DNA of 19,194 nucleotides from Promethearchaeota archaeon (GTDB lineage Archaea; Asgardarchaeota; Lokiarchaeia; Sigynarchaeales; SOKP01): NCBI GenBank assembly GCA_014730295.1, contig WJIN01000013.1, forward strand, positions 1 to 19,194, written 5' to 3'. Shown here in pieces: positions 16,201 through 19,194 of the stretch. Every line of letters begins with the position of its first letter. The first letter of the stretch is position 1. The notes beneath the pieces are model-generated. The model was not told the origin of the DNA. It saw only the letters and a list, made by a program, of their open reading frames with translations, and searched no databases. The position numbers and the translations under genes are program-made.

Positions 16201-19194
16201 AATTTGAGATGTGGGATTATGAGATCCAAATTGATATACCCACGACACCAAACGATCTAACGTATCTTGAGATCGAACCGATCTTTAGAACGGATGGGAT
16301 CTATGATCCGAATAACCAGAAAGGAGTCCCCCAGATGCAATATACCACGTGGACCGAGGACTCTGCCTATTATACGAAAAACGGAAGCAAATATATGAGC
16401 GTCGAGTTAGAGCACGACCTTATCGAAGAGCCCGAAAGCTTGGAAGTTGCCTATATCTTTAATGAAAACGCAGAACATCTGACCTTCCCCGAAAACGCCT
16501 CAATTACATGGAAATACGAATATCAGCGCTACTTCCTTCAGATCCCCGCAACCTATTGTGACCCCGAAAATCCCGCTCAATTGATCTCATTTGGCGAAGA
16601 CGATATCATACTCATCCGCTACAATTCCCCCGTAAGAAAGGCGCTTCCCATCAGTATCGGGAAAATGTATTTCGAGAAAGAGGGTGATATAAGCCTTCCG
16701 CGAGCGGAGTGTATGCTCATCAACGCGAACGGCACCACCTCACAATATTATGGGGAATTTGAACATGATTATTATTATTCTATTCCCTTGCGAACGACTC
16801 CGTTTGACACCGAAGATTCGGGAAGTTATAAGGCGATCGAGGTTAACCTCACTCTTTCCGATTTAGAAGCATTTGCTGACGAGAACGGCTATATTGAGTT
16901 CAGTAATCTCATGTTTAGCGTCCCAGACCCTACCTATGAGCTTACGATTAACGAGATCGTAGTACTGAAGAATTCCTACGAGTCAACCTCCGAATACGGT
17001 TCCACGGATAGCAGGGTGTGGCAATATTCCGAGACCGAAATGTTTGAGATCGATGAAGATCCCAGCGATGATGAATATAGTTTAGCATTTGAGGAGACAC
17101 CGATATTTTATGAAGAGCCGAATAATTTCTGGATAGAATGTCTCACTATCTACGATCCGGAGGGTAATTATTATTCCGCAGGGATTTACGGCGATCAGTA
17201 TCAATTGCATTATAATAGTACCAATAACACGTTCACGTGGAATCCTTCATTTAACCAATATCCCGATTATTTCGGTATGGGATTTGAAGAACCGCTGATG
17301 GTCGCGCCCAATGAAACGCTTTATTTCGAGTATTGCACCAACGCATCCTGGGCAGAGCCGATCCGCATCGACCAACCCAATATCGACCTCAACTCGATCC
17401 GTGCGGTCTATGATTATAACTACTTACTCAAGCCGGAGCATTATGATTGGTATTCGGAGATGTTCGGTTATACTAATGATTACGAGAATATCGCCTATTC
17501 GTTCAAAGAAGAAGATGAATATAGCATCACCCAATTTTATACCGAATCGTTTGAAATTTACGAAGATATAAGTGTTTATGAGCATCACTTTGATCTCGGA
17601 GACCTCTGCTTAAGCGAGGACTTTGTCAATCTGACCTTAGACCGCGTGATAGGGCGTACCCCTACCTTTGAGGTAGAAACATTAAACAATAACGAGAATT
17701 ATACACTCACATTCTGCCCTGAGATGAATTCACTTACCATCGAGGATCTCGAGCCTTTGGACGGTTCCTTACAAATATTTGACCAAATTAGTATTTATTT
17801 GAATTATTCCTATGCCCCGGTCTCAACATATAGTGAATTGACTTTACTGCCCGCTTTTAATTCGACCTTCCTTACCGACCCCGAGGAAACGTTCTATAAC
17901 CACCTTAACATAGACTACTCATATTTATCAGAATCGGGAGAGGTGTTGTTTGCCGAAAGTTCGGACATGATAGGCGGCGACCATACGTCGTTCGAGTCGA
18001 TTTCCTATAGTCCAAACCCCTCGCTTAGCACAAATCACGTGTTAGACCATTACGGTACCGAACTATATGATAATTTCAATACCTATTATGATGAAAGTGT
18101 GATCATCTATGCGGCGGATTTAGAGTCTGACGGTGAGGTAGATTACAAAGAAGTACGAGATCTCAATCGGGACGGCATATATGATATTATTAAGTACGGA
18201 ATTGATGATCCCGATTATGAGGGGCAGATCATTTGGCACACCATTATTCAACATTTTGAAGACCAGCAAACCACCCTAGATCGTAATCTTGCGGAAAAGA
18301 CGGAAACGCAATGGTTTGATATCGACGATACCGCCTTTGCACACTGCGATAAAGACATTTGGCAACTGCTCTTCCGCCTTGAGAATATATTCCTTTTCCC
18401 AATCTTGAAAAATCTCGGAAAATTAGTGATTCCCGATTTGGATTATTGGGCAAAGAAAACCTCTCAAACCGAAACCACCACCGAGACCACGCAATCAAGC
18501 CTCTATTACAGCGTCAAGACCGATGTAAACCGCGACGGCTATGCGGACACCCAGATGGACTATGAGAAGATTGAATATAGTACCGACTATACCCAAGTGG
18601 AATCACGAGAAACCATCTTTGCGGCAAAATACAGAGACATCTATACGATGATCGGGGAGTATCTTGCCCGCTCCGTCGGGTCACTCGTGGTTGGACATAT
18701 TTACGACTTGGTCTTTACCGACAAATTGACCGAAGCGCACCTAAAATCGGGAGACTTTGGTGGTTGCGATTATTTCACGCAAGTTGCAGGACCCGTGCTT
18801 CATAATACCTATCGTAAGTTTACCGAAGAGGTCACCACACAATACACCTCTCAATCAGTAGGACAAGAAAGTATTACCATCACCGACTATGAGAAGGGAG
18901 AGATACTAGAGCAACGCACCTATGCGGACGACTTTAGGACACAAGAGATCGATGAGGTGGAAGGATATCTTTCCAATCTCTTTAGCGAGCATACCATCAC
19001 GAATGTTGAGACCGGAGAGCAGCTCATCATCGAGTTCGACCCCACATTACCGTTTACCGATCCTGCAAACATCAGCTGGTCATCCGAAGTCTGGGGAGCG
19101 GATAATATCCCGATTAAATATGATAAATTGACCAGAGATATTGACGGGGAAATCTCTATCGAAAATAGGTTTTCACAAGAGGTCACCTTAGCGA
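13221..19194 (+). CDS. Giant acidic, beta-rich, putative surface protein, partial (N-terminal part in window)
   Basis: One frame stays open from 13194 to the right edge with no stop: at least 1,991 residues from GTG 13221. I do not recognise the family. The protein is rich in D, E, Y, N, S and T, with few lysines and about ten cysteines, and reads as successive beta-sandwich-like blocks. NxS/T sequons are frequent (NGSKY, NSTNNT, NLTL), as in exported archaeal proteins. Codons 1633-1641, 1647-1655 and 1768-1776 are D-x-[DEN]-x-D-G-x-x-D calcium loops (the first has S before the D-G). A Thr-rich hinge lies at about 1747-1760 after a hydrophobic helix (about 1713-1743). No signal peptide follows GTG, and the Shine-Dalgarno is weak, so an upstream exon-like truncation or loss of the true N-terminus is possible. 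G+C is higher than the operons (one line about 58%). Transport across the membrane is inferred from sequons. Confidence 0.75.
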   Translation, partial: MTLTLDEIITNYIQSFETDIEDMVNDLVIEFSYLTNDGYYEYQSDPVVLSLNYSEIQLDIEEGIYSIQYNKDLQKIYDMVGADNMDIRITISQRGNASRFIPYILLEQFDYLSDSHIIENFDRMPKDVNGNMDISSLTHTPHYFQLLSQNLLDEPFELLEDSQITIGLKNLPNTTLVSLENDQFTYLGDAHTHQLTPSNGYSIPNLGMFIDTYEIEEPLYQNGFVDLYYGSGTEIDGEKYYEIEIPMEARFSGIDNYESDIFNSVPTSWEDQFTFTTDFLTTDHITVSGEVLYHEIFDLTAGMDEYIPSAEIEAIFDEYEYIYFGIELAETDISRIKSIHKPKTYTLSVHGFPAGNHQDLYINEFSDGGVNPYVHNAPLAKEKYALEFDENGTAYVLFFIPMGGGEFGNHLDFNKLMVDYYVNAEFEYGNDYIIDENPMNPYESQIIWDYGFLNRTHYNLHPDFSRDHSFTVGYSALEWDIFDDRYIKDCDDIFTFRPHEFYNISVLYTGEITSENFSVQYIVPEGQYKEDHIIFPKIYVLAQSDADEDTYMLDEVPNWEKHAYIEQVAPNSYNYTINFDEIEANLLNGFHIAEDSYIYILARYNSTQLRYKMSRTPFNYEYVNSSYGDYHIKLLVDDQLVSVSSDITDFSNYVDTIKSGYIYFANRSMGEDGYIAPQSKIELQYKFKLQPGVLERKNVMIITKPWTNLFETEMNSSITYREQYRKLSGGSIIAPFEFSLSIEDKHSLYLSYRLTKRDYYEDVHVISQDAWNGYGYEYSIMNSQLDQYIDVAADPDDVGISVYYFNSMGEMEFLDSSHYNIDLDPYPSVIIKNDGNVLVENNAIDRFFIGFIPENENVEFAKYTFSYNPMYGINETLTMPTWELIGNEGKKTVIPNLDAFYYIDEEQSTIENTLCYTSEVSAYLEAGESIEFNLAEELNTDTYQELLASIHNGEYSSLYIKTAVSPIQSLDLLIITLKNSFGTPIDTQTVSREEFEMWDYEIQIDIPTTPNDLTYLEIEPIFRTDGIYDPNNQKGVPQMQYTTWTEDSAYYTKNGSKYMSVELEHDLIEEPESLEVAYIFNENAEHLTFPENASITWKYEYQRYFLQIPATYCDPENPAQLISFGEDDIILIRYNSPVRKALPISIGKMYFEKEGDISLPRAECMLINANGTTSQYYGEFEHDYYYSIPLRTTPFDTEDSGSYKAIEVNLTLSDLEAFADENGYIEFSNLMFSVPDPTYELTINEIVVLKNSYESTSEYGSTDSRVWQYSETEMFEIDEDPSDDEYSLAFEETPIFYEEPNNFWIECLTIYDPEGNYYSAGIYGDQYQLHYNSTNNTFTWNPSFNQYPDYFGMGFEEPLMVAPNETLYFEYCTNASWAEPIRIDQPNIDLNSIRAVYDYNYLLKPEHYDWYSEMFGYTNDYENIAYSFKEEDEYSITQFYTESFEIYEDISVYEHHFDLGDLCLSEDFVNLTLDRVIGRTPTFEVETLNNNENYTLTFCPEMNSLTIEDLEPLDGSLQIFDQISIYLNYSYAPVSTYSELTLLPAFNSTFLTDPEETFYNHLNIDYSYLSESGEVLFAESSDMIGGDHTSFESISYSPNPSLSTNHVLDHYGTELYDNFNTYYDESVIIYAADLESDGEVDYKEVRDLNRDGIYDIIKYGIDDPDYEGQIIWHTIIQHFEDQQTTLDRNLAEKTETQWFDIDDTAFAHCDKDIWQLLFRLENIFLFPILKNLGKLVIPDLDYWAKKTSQTETTTETTQSSLYYSVKTDVNRDGYADTQMDYEKIEYSTDYTQVESRETIFAAKYRDIYTMIGEYLARSVGSLVVGHIYDLVFTDKLTEAHLKSGDFGGCDYFTQVAGPVLHNTYRKFTEEVTTQYTSQSVGQESITITDYEKGEILEQRTYADDFRTQEIDEVEGYLSNLFSEHTITNVETGEQLIIEFDPTLPFTDPANISWSSEVWGADNIPIKYDKLTRDIDGEISIENRFSQEVTLA

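Overview
The window looks like a piece of an AT-rich archaeal chromosome, most probably from an Asgard (Lokiarchaeia-like) lineage. The archaeal signs are a tRNA-Cys with an intron next to its anticodon, TATA-type promoters a few tens of bases before start codons, frequent TTG/GTG starts, a geranylgeranyl reductase for archaeal lipids, a two-CxxC HTH/zinc-ribbon regulator and an AN1 zinc finger. The narrower Asgard placement is an inference. It rests mainly on a gelsolin-like domain joined to a helix-hairpin-helix tail (8820-9875) and on a 7-TM protein with a cytoplasmic domain that resembles roadblock/longin sensors.

Layout. 1-590 (minus) is the beginning of a G+C-richer open frame that leaves the left edge. 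692-795 is tRNA-Cys(GCA). 987-3635 holds housekeeping genes: a branched-chain aminotransferase, a 52-aa protein, a YfcE/MJ0936-type phosphodiesterase, and on the minus strand a hot-dog thioesterase followed after 2 bases by a small HTH/zinc-ribbon regulator. 3855-6624 is a compact three-gene plus-strand operon: a YwgA-like protein, a SAMHD1-like HD dNTPase and an EFR1-type flavodoxin/ferredoxin. 6671-7804 (minus) is the 7-TM sensor-like protein. 8014-8636 is a broken DUF998-type membrane protein gene. 8820-9875 is the gelsolin-like protein, convergent with the geranylgeranyl reductase (9920-11125). An AN1 zinc-finger protein and a DUF4238 protein with four zinc-knuckle CxxC pairs follow on the minus strand.

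From 13221 to the right edge a single plus-strand frame runs at least 1,991 codons without a stop. It encodes a giant acidic, Tyr-rich, beta-rich protein with many N-glycosylation sequons and three EF-hand/dockerin-like calcium loops. Its base composition is clearly higher in G+C than the housekeeping block, and so is that of the left-edge frame, which also carries a D-x-D-x-D-x3-D loop. The two G+C-rich frames point outward from the AT-rich block, and neither has a convincing start or signal peptide.

The most interesting items are the giant protein and its possible left-edge relative, the YwgA/HD/EFR1 operon (a candidate nucleotide-pool or defence module), the decayed DUF998 gene, the DUF4238 gene whose conserved N-terminus is out of frame with its ATG, and the irregular intron fold of the tRNA. 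No CRISPR array, insertion sequence or rRNA was seen. All functions are assigned by reading motifs; no database search was run.
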